Shown piece after piece: positions 45,270 through 53,746 of a stretch of 64,000 bases of DNA; position 1 is the first letter of the stretch, and every line of letters starts with the position of its first letter. A model generated the notes under the pieces. It did not search any database, was not told the DNA's origin, and saw nothing but the letters and a program-made list of their open reading frames with translations. This stretch comes from Myxococcus stipitatus (GTDB lineage Bacteria; Myxococcota; Myxococcia; Myxococcales; Myxococcaceae), in the NCBI RefSeq assembly GCF_038561935.1, contig NZ_CP102770.1:248001-312000 (forward strand). The letters are read 5' to 3'. The position numbers and the translations under genes are program-made.

Positions 45270-46928
45270 ATGACGGGAAGTGGGTTTGCAGCACGCGAGA
45301 GGGTGTGGCGGAGCGCGAGGATGCTCGCCGCGCTGGGGCTCGTGGGACTGGCGTCGTCCTCGGCGGCCCAGAGTCCCCCGGTGCCGGGCCTGTATGGCGA
45401 GTGGCTGGAGGCCAAGAATCGCGAGGAGGACGCGGAGCCGCGCGAGTTCACGCTCATCAACTACTTCTTCACGCGCGCCTCGATGACGAACCAGGTGGGT
45501 GACCCCGCTGGTCTGCGCGGCGTGGCGCTGGGGCCCATCGGCTCGCCCGTGGGCAGCGCGGTGAGCATCGAGCCCGGTCGCTCCGCGTACTTCGTGGAGC
45601 AGCGCTGGATTCCCGTCATCGAATACAGCCCGTTCTTCGTGGACGGCCTGGCGTCCTTCCGCGCCCAGTTCGAGGTGGACTTCCTCTGGGGCCGCTCGGC
45701 CAACACCATCGGCCAGAACGAGGGCGGCGGCTTCAACGCCGACCAGGTCAACATCCAGACGAAGAACATCAACGTCGCGCTCTACCCGACGCGCAGCCCC
45801 AGCAAGCTGGCGCTCCTCATCGGCACGCAGCCCGTCTACGACAGCCCTTATGACCCCACGCGCACGCCGCTGTCGGACCTGGTGCGCACGGGCTACAAGC
45901 TGGCCTTCCTGGGCAGCGACGCCACGGGCCTGTCCATCTTCAGCGGCTACAAGGGCAACGCCCGCCTGACGCTGACGCCGCTGGGCAGCGCGCAGGCGGA
46001 CCGCGCCACGCGCAATGACCCGCGCCTCAAGTACATCTGGCTGGCGATGGCGGACTACGTCTACCCGGTGCGGCCCAACACCAACGTGGGCGTGTCGCTC
46101 TGGTACCTGAACGACGACACCAAGGGGGACGCGTACGCCTTCGAGGGCCTGGTGAAGAGCGGTCCGTCGTCCTCGGGCCTGCCGGGCTTCACGGGCACGG
46201 CGCGCTTCGACATCAACCGTCCCACGGGCAGCGTCTTCTGGGCGGGCGCGCACTTCAATCACAACATCGACTTCCGGATGGGCCGCCTGGGGGCCTCCGG
46301 CTTCGTCATGTACAACGGCGGCAAGTACGAGAGCGACGACCCGGACAACTCGGTGCTCGACGAGCTGAGCATCTCCGGCGTGTCCGCCAACCTGGAGGTC
46401 ATGTACCAGTGGGGCCGCGGCCCCGGCGACGTCCTCACCGTGGAGGGCATGTTCTCCTCGGGCGACAGCAACCCGGGCGACGACAAGTACACCGGCGCCT
46501 TCACGCTCAACCAGTACGGCCTGCCGGGCGCGGTGTGGTTCAACCACAAGATGCTCATCCTGTTCCCGTTCACCAGCACGGTGAACAACTACACGGGCGC
46601 GGTGACGGACATCTCCAACCAGGGCTATGGCCTGCGCGCGGGCATCGCCACGGCGGCGTGGGACATCGTGCCCAACACGCTCAACCTCAAGGTGGGCGCG
46701 GGCCTGGCCAACGCGGGCGCGGAGCCCGCGCGGTGGGACCCGACGGTGCGGCGCGGCCGGTTCATCGGCGCGGAGCTCAACGCGGAGCTGCGCTACCACA
46801 TCCGCTACCTGATGACCGTGGGCCTCCACGGTGGCTACCTCTTCCGCGGCAGCTTCTACGACGGCGCTCCCACCGTGAAGAGCGACCCGTGGGCGGCCTT
46901 CACCACCTTCACCTGGTACGCGTTCTGA
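45270..46928 (+). CDS. Large outer-membrane beta-barrel protein (porin-like)
   Basis: 552 residues; signal peptide with hydrophobic residues about 17-32 and cleavage near SSA-AQ. Alternating amphipathic strands with many Tyr/Trp/Phe girdles run to a C-terminal TFTWYAF, the terminal Phe expected for BAM-assembled barrels. Size suits a 16- to 18-strand channel; it resembles alginate-export or hydrocarbon-uptake porins in style, but no specific family is certain. It sits 2 bp before an alpha/beta hydrolase lipoprotein gene and in the same operon as an acyl-CoA ligase, suggesting uptake or export of a lipid-like compound. Confidence 0.75.
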   Translation: MTGSGFAARERVWRSARMLAALGLVGLASSSAAQSPPVPGLYGEWLEAKNREEDAEPREFTLINYFFTRASMTNQVGDPAGLRGVALGPIGSPVGSAVSIEPGRSAYFVEQRWIPVIEYSPFFVDGLASFRAQFEVDFLWGRSANTIGQNEGGGFNADQVNIQTKNINVALYPTRSPSKLALLIGTQPVYDSPYDPTRTPLSDLVRTGYKLAFLGSDATGLSIFSGYKGNARLTLTPLGSAQADRATRNDPRLKYIWLAMADYVYPVRPNTNVGVSLWYLNDDTKGDAYAFEGLVKSGPSSSGLPGFTGTARFDINRPTGSVFWAGAHFNHNIDFRMGRLGASGFVMYNGGKYESDDPDNSVLDELSISGVSANLEVMYQWGRGPGDVLTVEGMFSSGDSNPGDDKYTGAFTLNQYGLPGAVWFNHKMLILFPFTSTVNNYTGAVTDISNQGYGLRAGIATAAWDIVPNTLNLKVGAGLANAGAEPARWDPTVRRGRFIGAELNAELRYHIRYLMTVGLHGGYLFRGSFYDGAPTVKSDPWAAFTTFTWYAF

Positions 46929-46930
46929 CC

Positions 46931-48109
46931 ATGAGCTCCTCCCGCGCTTTCACCGCCCTGCTCGTCGCGGCCGGGCTGTCCTCCGCTGGTTGCGTGCGCT
47001 CGTATGCCAGTGAGTCCGCGCTGTCCTTCAAGGACCTGGACTACTCCACCGAGGGCACGAAGCAGCCCTGGCCCGTGCACCGCGTGGCGCTGCCGGACGT
47101 GTCCGCCCGCTACGGCCTGGGCACCGCGCTGCATGTCTCGTACGTGGACCTGCCCGCCGCGTCGCCGGAGGCGAAGACGGTGGTCTTCGTGCACGGCCTG
47201 GGCTCCTACCTGAAGTTCTGGCGCGCGCAGCTGGATGTCTTTCATGCGCAGGGCTACCGCGTCATCGCGGTGGACCTGCCGGGCTATGGCAAGTCCGACA
47301 AGCCGGCCACGTTCCCGTACACCATGGAGGCCATGGCGGACGTGGTGCATGAGCTGACGCGGGTGCTCGGCGTGGAGAAGCCCGTCCTCATGGGCCACTC
47401 CATGGGCGGGCAGACGTCGCTGTCGTATGCCATCCGCTACCCGGAGTCGCTCGGCGCGCTGGTGCTGGTGTCTCCGGCCGGCTTCGAGAAGTTCACGTGG
47501 AAGGAGAAGGCGTGGTTCGCGCGGGTGATGAGCGCGGACTTCATCAAGTACGCGCCGGAGGCGAACATCTGGGGCAGCGTGCGTCAGGCCAACTTCATGC
47601 ACTGGCGGCCCGAGCTCGAGTGGCTCATCGAGGAGCGGGTGCGGCTGTCGAAGACGCCCGAGTTCGACGCCTACGCCTACGCCAACGTCCGCACCGTGCG
47701 GGGCCTGGCCCACAACGACTTCGTGCGCGACAACCTGGGCCACGTCACCGTGCCCACGCTCATCGTCTACGGGACGGATGACCGGCTCATCCCCAACCCG
47801 TTCCTCCACGGCGGCGAGACGCGCGACATCATGGAATTCGGTGCGTCCAACATCCCCTCCGCGTCGCTGGCGCCGATGAAGGGCTGTGGCCACACCGTGC
47901 AGCTCGACTGCCCGGCGGCCTTCAATGAGGTGGCGCTCGCGTTCGTGAAGGACCCGGCCTCGGCGCGGCCCTTCGTGGAGAAGGCCCGCGAGGACAAGAC
48001 GCCGAAGCCGGGCGAGCCCGCGCCCGTGCCCGGTGCGCCGGGCACTCAGCCTTCGCCCATGCCCCAGCAGCAGGACGCGCCGGCGCCCTCGGACGGCCCC
48101 CGGCCGTGA
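46931..48109 (+). CDS. Alpha/beta hydrolase lipoprotein
   Basis: 392 residues from the ATG at 46931, 2 bp after the barrel gene. Lipobox SAGC gives Cys21. Hydrolase fold with VVFVHGLGSYLKFW, nucleophile Ser157 in GHSMGG, acid in YGTDDRLIP and His in GCGHTVQLD: a complete triad. The last 50 residues are Pro/Ala/Gln-rich and disordered. Probably an envelope esterase or lipase acting on the compound handled by the adjacent barrel and ligase. The operon ends at a 14-bp hairpin directly downstream. Confidence 0.85.
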   Translation: MSSSRAFTALLVAAGLSSAGCVRSYASESALSFKDLDYSTEGTKQPWPVHRVALPDVSARYGLGTALHVSYVDLPAASPEAKTVVFVHGLGSYLKFWRAQLDVFHAQGYRVIAVDLPGYGKSDKPATFPYTMEAMADVVHELTRVLGVEKPVLMGHSMGGQTSLSYAIRYPESLGALVLVSPAGFEKFTWKEKAWFARVMSADFIKYAPEANIWGSVRQANFMHWRPELEWLIEERVRLSKTPEFDAYAYANVRTVRGLAHNDFVRDNLGHVTVPTLIVYGTDDRLIPNPFLHGGETRDIMEFGASNIPSASLAPMKGCGHTVQLDCPAAFNEVALAFVKDPASARPFVEKAREDKTPKPGEPAPVPGAPGTQPSPMPQQQDAPAPSDGPRP

Positions 48110-48121
48110 CGAGCAGCCGAA

Positions 48122-48161
48122 GACGGCCGCATCCACTCCCCCACGGCGTGGATGGGCCGTC
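48122..48161 (+). terminator. Strong hairpin ending the TetR-KAS cluster
   Basis: GACGGCC (48122-48128) pairs with GGCCGTC (48155-48161), and CATCCAC (48130-48136) with GTGGATG (48148-48154); only one base bulges and the loop is 11 nt. It starts 13 bp after the hydrolase stop. No T-tract, as is usual in this G+C-rich window. Confidence 0.75.
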
Positions 48162-48252
48162 GTCGGCTCCGGGGCCGGCGTCGAGGACTCGGGCCTGGCG
48201 CCCCCGGCGGCGCGCGTGACGTCCGCGGGCCGGGGGCGGTGAAGCGGGGTGG

Positions 48253-49257
48253 CTACGGAATGGTGTGGTTGCGCACCATGCTGTACTGCACCGCGGCCGT
48301 CAGGTCCTTCGAGTTGAAGTGCCCGTAGGGATAGGCCGAGTACACCTTCTCGCCCGTCTGGCCCGGGATGCGGGAGGTGTACTGGCCGTACACGATGCCG
48401 CCGTAGCCGATGACTTCATCGGCCGTGGAGTAGATGGTGTAGCGGTAGTCGCCCTCGTAGCTGCTCAGCGAGCGCAGGTCGTCCAGGTACGCGGAGCGGC
48501 CGAGCACCACGCCGAAGTAGAGGTAGCCCGGATACAGGCCGTTGGTGGAGCCGCACGTCGGAGTGGACGGGCCCGTCTGGTAGCAGGACGTGAGGCCCAG
48601 GTTGGCGCCGGCGATGCCGACGAAGGTGTCCACGGAGCCCGTGAGCGCGGGGCCCACGTTGTACGCGCCGCCATTGGCCGAGTCATTCGCGGGACCGCCC
48701 ATGAGGGCCTTGCGCGCGAGCGTCACGCCCATGGAGTGGGTGATGATGTCGACCTTGGTCGCGCCCGTGTACGCCTTCACGGCCTCGATGAACTTGCGCA
48801 CCTTCATCACGTTCGTCTTCGAGTGGTACTGGACCGCCGTCTGCATCACGTCGGCCGGGCCCCACGTCGTCGCGTACAGCTCGCTGGGCTTGTAGCCGTT
48901 GGCGAGGAAGTACTCGATGGAGGCATTCCAGCCGGACTGGCCCGCGGTGCCGGTGCCCACCGCCTTGTCCGAGTTGCCGTGGATGAAGATGACCGGCGTG
49001 TTCACCACCGTGTCGGTGGCGCTCGCCTTGCCGCCGTGACTGCCACCGACGAGGTCGGCTCGGACGAAGTCGTAGCTGTCATAGCCGTTGGCGGTGAGCC
49101 ACGAGCGGAAGTGCGGCGTGAGGCCCGCGGTGGAGACGACGGGGGATTCGACGGTGGCGAGCGGCTCGGACGTGGGCTCTTCGACGCCGGGTCCGCAGCC
49201 GGAGAGGGCGCCCACGAGCAACGGGCCCATGAGGAACAGCGAATGCTGCAATCGCAT
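48253..49257 (-). CDS. Secreted or lipid-anchored lipase/esterase (class 2 lipase-like)
   Basis: 334 residues from the ATG at 49257; lipobox LSGC (Cys21). The mature enzyme has FIHGNSDKAVGTG for the oxyanion hole, nucleophile Ser in THSMGV and the layout of lipase family 2 / PHB-depolymerase-like esterases with several Cys (SCYQTG, PTCGST). C-terminal YGHFNSKDL carries the probable catalytic His. Likely hydrolyses esters outside the cell. It converges on the TetR-KAS cluster and is divergent from the quinone oxidoreductase gene. Confidence 0.82.
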   Translation of the reverse strand: MRLQHSLFLMGPLLVGALSGCGPGVEEPTSEPLATVESPVVSTAGLTPHFRSWLTANGYDSYDFVRADLVGGSHGGKASATDTVVNTPVIFIHGNSDKAVGTGTAGQSGWNASIEYFLANGYKPSELYATTWGPADVMQTAVQYHSKTNVMKVRKFIEAVKAYTGATKVDIITHSMGVTLARKALMGGPANDSANGGAYNVGPALTGSVDTFVGIAGANLGLTSCYQTGPSTPTCGSTNGLYPGYLYFGVVLGRSAYLDDLRSLSSYEGDYRYTIYSTADEVIGYGGIVYGQYTSRIPGQTGEKVYSAYPYGHFNSKDLTAAVQYSMVRNHTIP

Positions 49258-49411
49258 GGAGACATCCTTCGAGTTGTGGGGGTACGCGTGCCCGGATTGA
49301 AGACAATCATCGGGCACGAGACGCAGTGTAGAGACATCTCGCGCGCGCGTCGTCAGCCGTGTGGCCGTGCGTGGACGTTGTCGCGCCGCGTCGCGTGGTA
49401 CTCAGGGACGC

Positions 49412-50449
49412 ATGAGCGCACGCAAGGTCGTCATCGCGAAGGCAGGTGGGTATGGGCAGCTCCGGATTGAAAACCTGAATCAGGTTTCACCTGGGGCGGG
49501 GGAGGTGGTGGTGGCCACCCAGGCCATCGGGGTGAACTATGCGGACTGCGTCATTCGCATGGGCCTGTACTCCTCCGCGAAGGAGTACGTGGGGTGGCCC
49601 ATCACCCCGGGCTTCGAGTTCTCCGGCACGGTGGAGTCCGTGGGCGCGGGCGTGGAGGACCTGGCCCCGGGGGACCGCGTGTTCGGCGTGACGCGGTTCG
49701 GCGGGTACGCGACACACGTCACGGTGCCCAGGCACCAGCTCTTCGCGCTGCCGTCGAAGCTGACCCTGGAGCAGGCCGCGGGGTTCCCCGCCGTGTTCCT
49801 GACGGCGTACTTCGCGCTGTTCGAGTTGGCGCATCCCCGGTCGGGGGCGAACGTGCTGGTGCACTCGGCTGCGGGCGGCGTGGGCAGCGCGCTGCTGCAA
49901 TTGGGTCGCATCGCCGGGTGCCGGATGGTGGGCGTGGTGGGCGGCACGCACAAGGTGGAAGCCGCGCGAGCGCTGGGCGCGGAGGTGGTCATCGACAAGA
50001 GCCGCGAGGATTTGTGGAAGGCCGCGAAGGCCGCGGCGCCGGACGGGTATGACGTGGTGCTGGATGCGAATGGACCGTCCACGCTGCGGGAGAGCTACCG
50101 GCACCTGGGCTCGCCGGGGAAGCTGGTCATCTATGGCTTCCACTCCATGCTGCCGCGCAAGGGCGGGCGGCCGAACTACGCGAAGCTTGCATGGGATTGG
50201 CTCCGGACGCCTCGGTTCGACCCGCTGACGTTGACCAACGACAACACCAGTGTCCTGGCGTTCAACCTGTCCTATCTGTTCGAGCGGCGAGACGTGCTGG
50301 AGGAGAGCATGGCGCGGCTCTTGAGCTGGGTGGAGGAGGGCAAGGTCGTCTCGCCTCAGGTCACGACCTTCCCCCTGGATGCTGTCGCGAAAGCGCACAG
50401 TGCGCTCGAATCTGGGACGACGGTGGGGAAGCTCGTGCTGGTGCCCTGA
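49412..50449 (+). CDS. Zinc-free medium-chain dehydrogenase, VAT-1/quinone oxidoreductase type
   Basis: 345 residues from the ATG at 49412. MDR family: IGVNYADC, PGFEFSGTVESVG, NADPH-binding HSAAGGVGSALLQL, and no Zn-ligand Cys cluster, so quinone oxidoreductase-like. The region FNLSYLFERRD and the preceding GGRPNYAKLAWDWLRTPRFDPLTL match the VAT-1 branch, which is linked to lipid or quinone reduction. A perfect 17-bp palindrome lies inside codons 20-26 (49471-49487) and resembles the TetR operator sites at 36819 and 41169. Confidence 0.88.
   Translation: MSARKVVIAKAGGYGQLRIENLNQVSPGAGEVVVATQAIGVNYADCVIRMGLYSSAKEYVGWPITPGFEFSGTVESVGAGVEDLAPGDRVFGVTRFGGYATHVTVPRHQLFALPSKLTLEQAAGFPAVFLTAYFALFELAHPRSGANVLVHSAAGGVGSALLQLGRIAGCRMVGVVGGTHKVEAARALGAEVVIDKSREDLWKAAKAAAPDGYDVVLDANGPSTLRESYRHLGSPGKLVIYGFHSMLPRKGGRPNYAKLAWDWLRTPRFDPLTLTNDNTSVLAFNLSYLFERRDVLEESMARLLSWVEEGKVVSPQVTTFPLDAVAKAHSALESGTTVGKLVLVP
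49466..49491 (+). promoter_or_regulatory. Operator-like site C inside the quinone oxidoreductase gene
   Basis: AAACCTGA-A-TCAGGTTT (49471-49487) is a perfect palindrome. It shares AAACCTGAATC with site A and the flanking GG and TTCA spacing with sites A and B. It begins 59 bp after the start codon, so repression would act as a roadblock or via an internal promoter. Confidence 0.5.
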
Positions 50450-50486
50450 GGGGAAGTCCAGACGTTTGCCTTCACGCTCGGGGGAA

Positions 50487-50510
50487 CGTTTGCCCGCGGG
50501 AACGATTTTT
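50487..50510 (+). terminator. Weak terminator-like hairpin with T-tract
   Basis: CGTT (50487-50490) and AACG (50501-50504) close an imperfect stem, followed by ATTTTT (50505-50510). It could end the oxidoreductase transcript 38 bp past its stop. The same bases form part of the GAACG direct repeats upstream of the sigma-54-type promoter. Confidence 0.4.
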
Positions 50511-50524
50511 CCCCGGGGGCGATA

Positions 50525-50539
50525 TGGCAACTGTGTTGC
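50525..50539 (+). promoter_or_regulatory. Sigma-54-type promoter for the LVIVD lipoprotein gene
   Basis: TGGCAA-N5-TTGC (50525-50539) differs from the -24/-12 consensus TGGCAC-N5-TTGC at one base and has the required GG-N10-GC spacing. The start codon at 50620 is about 70 bp beyond the expected transcription start. Direct repeats GAACG at 50484-50488 and 50500-50504 (16 bp apart) lie upstream and could be enhancer-binding sites. Confidence 0.6.
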
Positions 50540-50619
50540 GCCGTTCGCTGGGGACCTGGTTGGCCAGTCCGCTGGCCACCCCACCAGGTCATTGAACTGG
50601 TCAATCCCCGAGGAGTGTC

Positions 50620-52230
50620 ATGACCAACAGTTGGTTGGAGACGGTCGTCGTGTGTCTTTGTGTGAGCCTGCTGGGAGCGTGCGCTTCCAAGCAGGACGGT
50701 GATGGAGGGAAGGTGGCGCCGCCGCCTCTGACTCCTGGTTTCATCCTGCCCGAGGAGGGGGACTTCGCGGCGGTGCCCCTGGCCGCGTGCAAGGTGCGTC
50801 CGAAGGCGTCCACCACCGCCGAGTGCGGCTCCCTGGAGTCCTTCGACCTGTCTGCGTGTGATTCGAAGAGCCTGCTCGGGCTGGAGACGGAGGGGTTCTT
50901 CAGCATGCGCCTGCATCGCTCCGACATCCAGGAGAACGACGCGGCCGCCAGCTTGCGCACCGCGAACTTCACGGTGGACCACAGCGCGAGCGCGGCGCAT
51001 CCGATGTTCAGCCGGTCGTCAGTCACCTATCCGGATGGACGGGTGGCCGTGACGGCCCGGGTGGGCTGCGCGGCGCGGGGCAAGGATGTCGTCAGCGGGT
51101 GCGAGCTGACGTGTGTCGATGGCGTGGAGTCCCGGAACTACACCTTCGAGGGCACGCGGATTCGCCGCCGTGCGGGTGAGGAGGAGTCTGGTGGGGGCCT
51201 GTCGCTCGTGGGCGAGGCCGCGACTGGGACGGGCACCGCCACGGAGGTCTTCGTCACCAAGGGCCATGCCTATGTGGTGGCCATCGATGACGTCTTCGCT
51301 GGGGACGGCGGCCTCTATGTCTTCGACATCAGTGACCGCAAGGCGCCTCGGCGGGTGGCGACCGTGCGACATGCGGGTGAGAACTACTGGAACGGTGTCT
51401 GGGCCAAGGGCGACGCGCTCTATATCGCCAGTGGGGACCGGGGCGTCCTCGTGTTCGACATCTCGGAGCCGGCCAATCCCCGCTTCCTCCGGGACATGTC
51501 CCATGGCAGTTCCCAGAATGTCCATACGGTCCAGGTGGATGGCAATCGGCTCTATGCGACGCTGGTGGACCCGACCCAGGAGACGCTCATCTACGACGTG
51601 AAGAATCCGCGGGAGCCCGTGCTGCTCGGGCGCTACCGGGATGAGAGCGTCGGAAGCCCCAAGAGCTACGCGCACGACACCACGAGCTTCGAGGGTCGGC
51701 TCTATGTCAGTCATTGGAGCGCGGGCATGCTCATCCTCGACCCGAGCGACCCGGCGAACGTGAAGAAGGTGGGGGCGTACAAGTATCCGCGCGCGGCGAG
51801 CCATGCCGCCCGCGTGGGCCGCATCAACGGCCGCATCACGGCCTTCGAGGGCGGCGAGGGGTGGGGTGCTCACCTGCGCGTGCTGGACCTGTCCGACGAG
51901 AAGAGTCCTCGGCTCATCGGTGAGTACAAGCTGTCGCCGGAGGTCTCCATCCACAACATGGAGCTCGTCGGCTCCCGGCTCTACGTGGCGCACTACCAGC
52001 ATGGCGTGCGTGTGCTGGACATCTCGGGTCCCACCAAGCCGGCGGAGATTGGCTACTACAACACCTGGCGGGAGACGGATGCCAACCGGGGGACGAGTCC
52101 CTGGGATGGCGCCGTCGGCATCCGCGTCCCGGGGGATGGCTATGTCTACGTCGCTGACTCCTCGCGGGGTCTGCTCATCTTCCCGGAGCTGACGTATACG
52201 AATATTCCGGAGGACCCCAACGAGCTCTGA
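50620..52230 (+). CDS. LVIVD-repeat beta-propeller lipoprotein
   Basis: 536 residues; lipobox LGAC (Cys21). A first domain (about 25-185) with several Cys (AACKV, AECGS, SACDS, VGCAA, GCELTCVDG) precedes a beta propeller of LVIVD-type repeats: blades repeat segments such as GGLYVFDISD, RGVLVFDISEP, AGMLILDPSDP, HGVRVLDISGP and RGLLIFPEL. Such proteins are surface-exposed or secreted binding modules of unknown ligand; some fruiting-body surface proteins of myxobacteria have similar repeats. The sigma-54-type promoter suggests development- or stress-dependent expression. The gene stands alone (about 135 bp to the next). Confidence 0.82.
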   Translation: MTNSWLETVVVCLCVSLLGACASKQDGDGGKVAPPPLTPGFILPEEGDFAAVPLAACKVRPKASTTAECGSLESFDLSACDSKSLLGLETEGFFSMRLHRSDIQENDAAASLRTANFTVDHSASAAHPMFSRSSVTYPDGRVAVTARVGCAARGKDVVSGCELTCVDGVESRNYTFEGTRIRRRAGEEESGGGLSLVGEAATGTGTATEVFVTKGHAYVVAIDDVFAGDGGLYVFDISDRKAPRRVATVRHAGENYWNGVWAKGDALYIASGDRGVLVFDISEPANPRFLRDMSHGSSQNVHTVQVDGNRLYATLVDPTQETLIYDVKNPREPVLLGRYRDESVGSPKSYAHDTTSFEGRLYVSHWSAGMLILDPSDPANVKKVGAYKYPRAASHAARVGRINGRITAFEGGEGWGAHLRVLDLSDEKSPRLIGEYKLSPEVSIHNMELVGSRLYVAHYQHGVRVLDISGPTKPAEIGYYNTWRETDANRGTSPWDGAVGIRVPGDGYVYVADSSRGLLIFPELTYTNIPEDPNEL

Positions 52231-52365
52231 CGGCCTGGGTGTCTGAGAACCCATCCCCGCGTCACCGCCGCCCGATGCTGGAGGCGGCGGTGGCGTGAGG
52301 GATAGCTCCAAACGCGAGGTGGTGCGTTGAAGGGGGGGCCTCCTCACATTTCCATAGGAACTCCC

Positions 52366-53706
52366 ATGAGTGTGTCTCCCATCTCGTCTCGGCAGGTGCA
52401 GCAGCCCGCGATTCAAGGCACGCGTCCCGTGGAGGGGCAGCGGACGCAGCGGCAGGAGCCCGCGGTTGCGGCCAGGGACCGGGACACGTTCGACGCGGCC
52501 TCCGCGCCGGCGTCGGTGCTCCAGTCGTTCAACCCTCGAGGTCGGGTGCGGGTGACGACGGAGGGGGACCGGGTGGTGATGCAGGCGGAGGGGAGCATCG
52601 ACCGCGATGGGCGGACGCCGCGGGGTGGATTGCGTCTACCGGGTGGGCGGCGCGTGGGCGGGAGTTTCTCCGCGGAGGCGACGGGGCGGCTGCGGGTGGA
52701 GGTCCCGATGTCGGGGGCGACGGAGGCGATGCGCCGGGGGCAGGTGCCGAACCCGGGGGACCCGGCGTCGTGGCCGGTCGGGACTCGGGCGACGGCGGAG
52801 GTGACGACGGAGGTGGGTGGGTCGGGGCGGCTGGGCCGGGCGCTGCGAGGGATTCGCGGGGCGCTGGGCTTCGACGTGTCGATGGAGCGCAGCGACACGC
52901 GGCGGTATGAGCTGGAGAAGGTGGGGCCGACGACGGTGCGCGCGACGGTGACGTCGCGGGTGGGGCAGGACGACGGCGTGGGGGTTCGGGGTGTGGGGAT
53001 GGACCAGCGTCAGACGCTGACGCGGACGCACAGCGCGGACTTCGATATCTCGACGCGGCAGGGGATGGAGGCGTACCAGCGGTTCCTGCGCGGTGGGGAA
53101 CTGCCCGCGGCGGGAGGGCCGGGCGTGGCCAACGTGCGGCGGGAGGACAGCCGCGAGTCGAACACGGGGCGGAGTGTGGCGGGGCGCAGGGGGCTGGAGG
53201 GGAATGACCGGGTCCGCGTGACGACGACGGACGAGGGCAGTCGGGTGGAGACGTCCACGGATGCGCCGGGCCTGGGGTCGATGAATCGCGAGACGACGGT
53301 GGGGCCGGAGGGGGCGCGGTCGGTGACGAGTATCAACGGGATGGTGACGGGGACGACGGTGACGCCGCCGGGTGGGCAGCCCGCGACGACGTATCAGCTC
53401 CGGTTCCAGGATCCGGAGGCGGCGCGGCTGGCGCGCATCGCGTTCAGCGGGGATGCGGGAGTCACGAATGGCGACCCGCTGTCGGTGAATCTCACGGAAG
53501 CGCAGGCGCGGCAGCTCGTCGAGCGGACGATGGGGCGACAGGGCGTGGATGCGCGAGGGATGGGCGCGGGCCGTGAGCCGCTGGAGCATGCGCTGCGCGC
53601 GATGACGCAGGGAGGGGAGCGAGCCTTCGCCCAGGCGCTCTACCGCGCGACGGTGAGCCCCGAGAACAGGGGCCTCCAGCCGCTGCCGTCGACGGGCATG
53701 GAGTGA
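52366..53706 (+). CDS. Arg/Gly/Thr-rich protein of unknown function
   Basis: 446 residues from the ATG at 52366 (AGGAA upstream). No signal peptide, no membrane segment. The first 50 residues are polar and disordered and include RDTFDAA at 39-45, close to RDGFDA at 41-46 of the RTX-M91 protein in this window. The middle is made of alternating charged beta-like stretches (RVRVTTEGDRVVMQAEG, then RVRVTTTDEGSRVETST), and the C-terminal 90 residues look helical (EAQARQLVERTMGRQ, EPLEHALRAMTQGG). It may be an exported effector or structural protein; no family recognised. Confidence 0.7.
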   Translation: MSVSPISSRQVQQPAIQGTRPVEGQRTQRQEPAVAARDRDTFDAASAPASVLQSFNPRGRVRVTTEGDRVVMQAEGSIDRDGRTPRGGLRLPGGRRVGGSFSAEATGRLRVEVPMSGATEAMRRGQVPNPGDPASWPVGTRATAEVTTEVGGSGRLGRALRGIRGALGFDVSMERSDTRRYELEKVGPTTVRATVTSRVGQDDGVGVRGVGMDQRQTLTRTHSADFDISTRQGMEAYQRFLRGGELPAAGGPGVANVRREDSRESNTGRSVAGRRGLEGNDRVRVTTTDEGSRVETSTDAPGLGSMNRETTVGPEGARSVTSINGMVTGTTVTPPGGQPATTYQLRFQDPEAARLARIAFSGDAGVTNGDPLSVNLTEAQARQLVERTMGRQGVDARGMGAGREPLEHALRAMTQGGERAFAQALYRATVSPENRGLQPLPSTGME

Positions 53707-53746
53707 TGGCGGGACGGGCACCGGGGGCTCGGCTAGCGTGCGGGCC

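Noticed and set aside
41663..45460. Very long minus-strand open frame (about 1,265 codons) antisense to the TetR-KAS-ligase genes
   Set aside because: Translation is low-complexity His/Arg/Val/Gln-rich, and the plus strand holds three recognised enzymes; an artefact of high third-position G+C.
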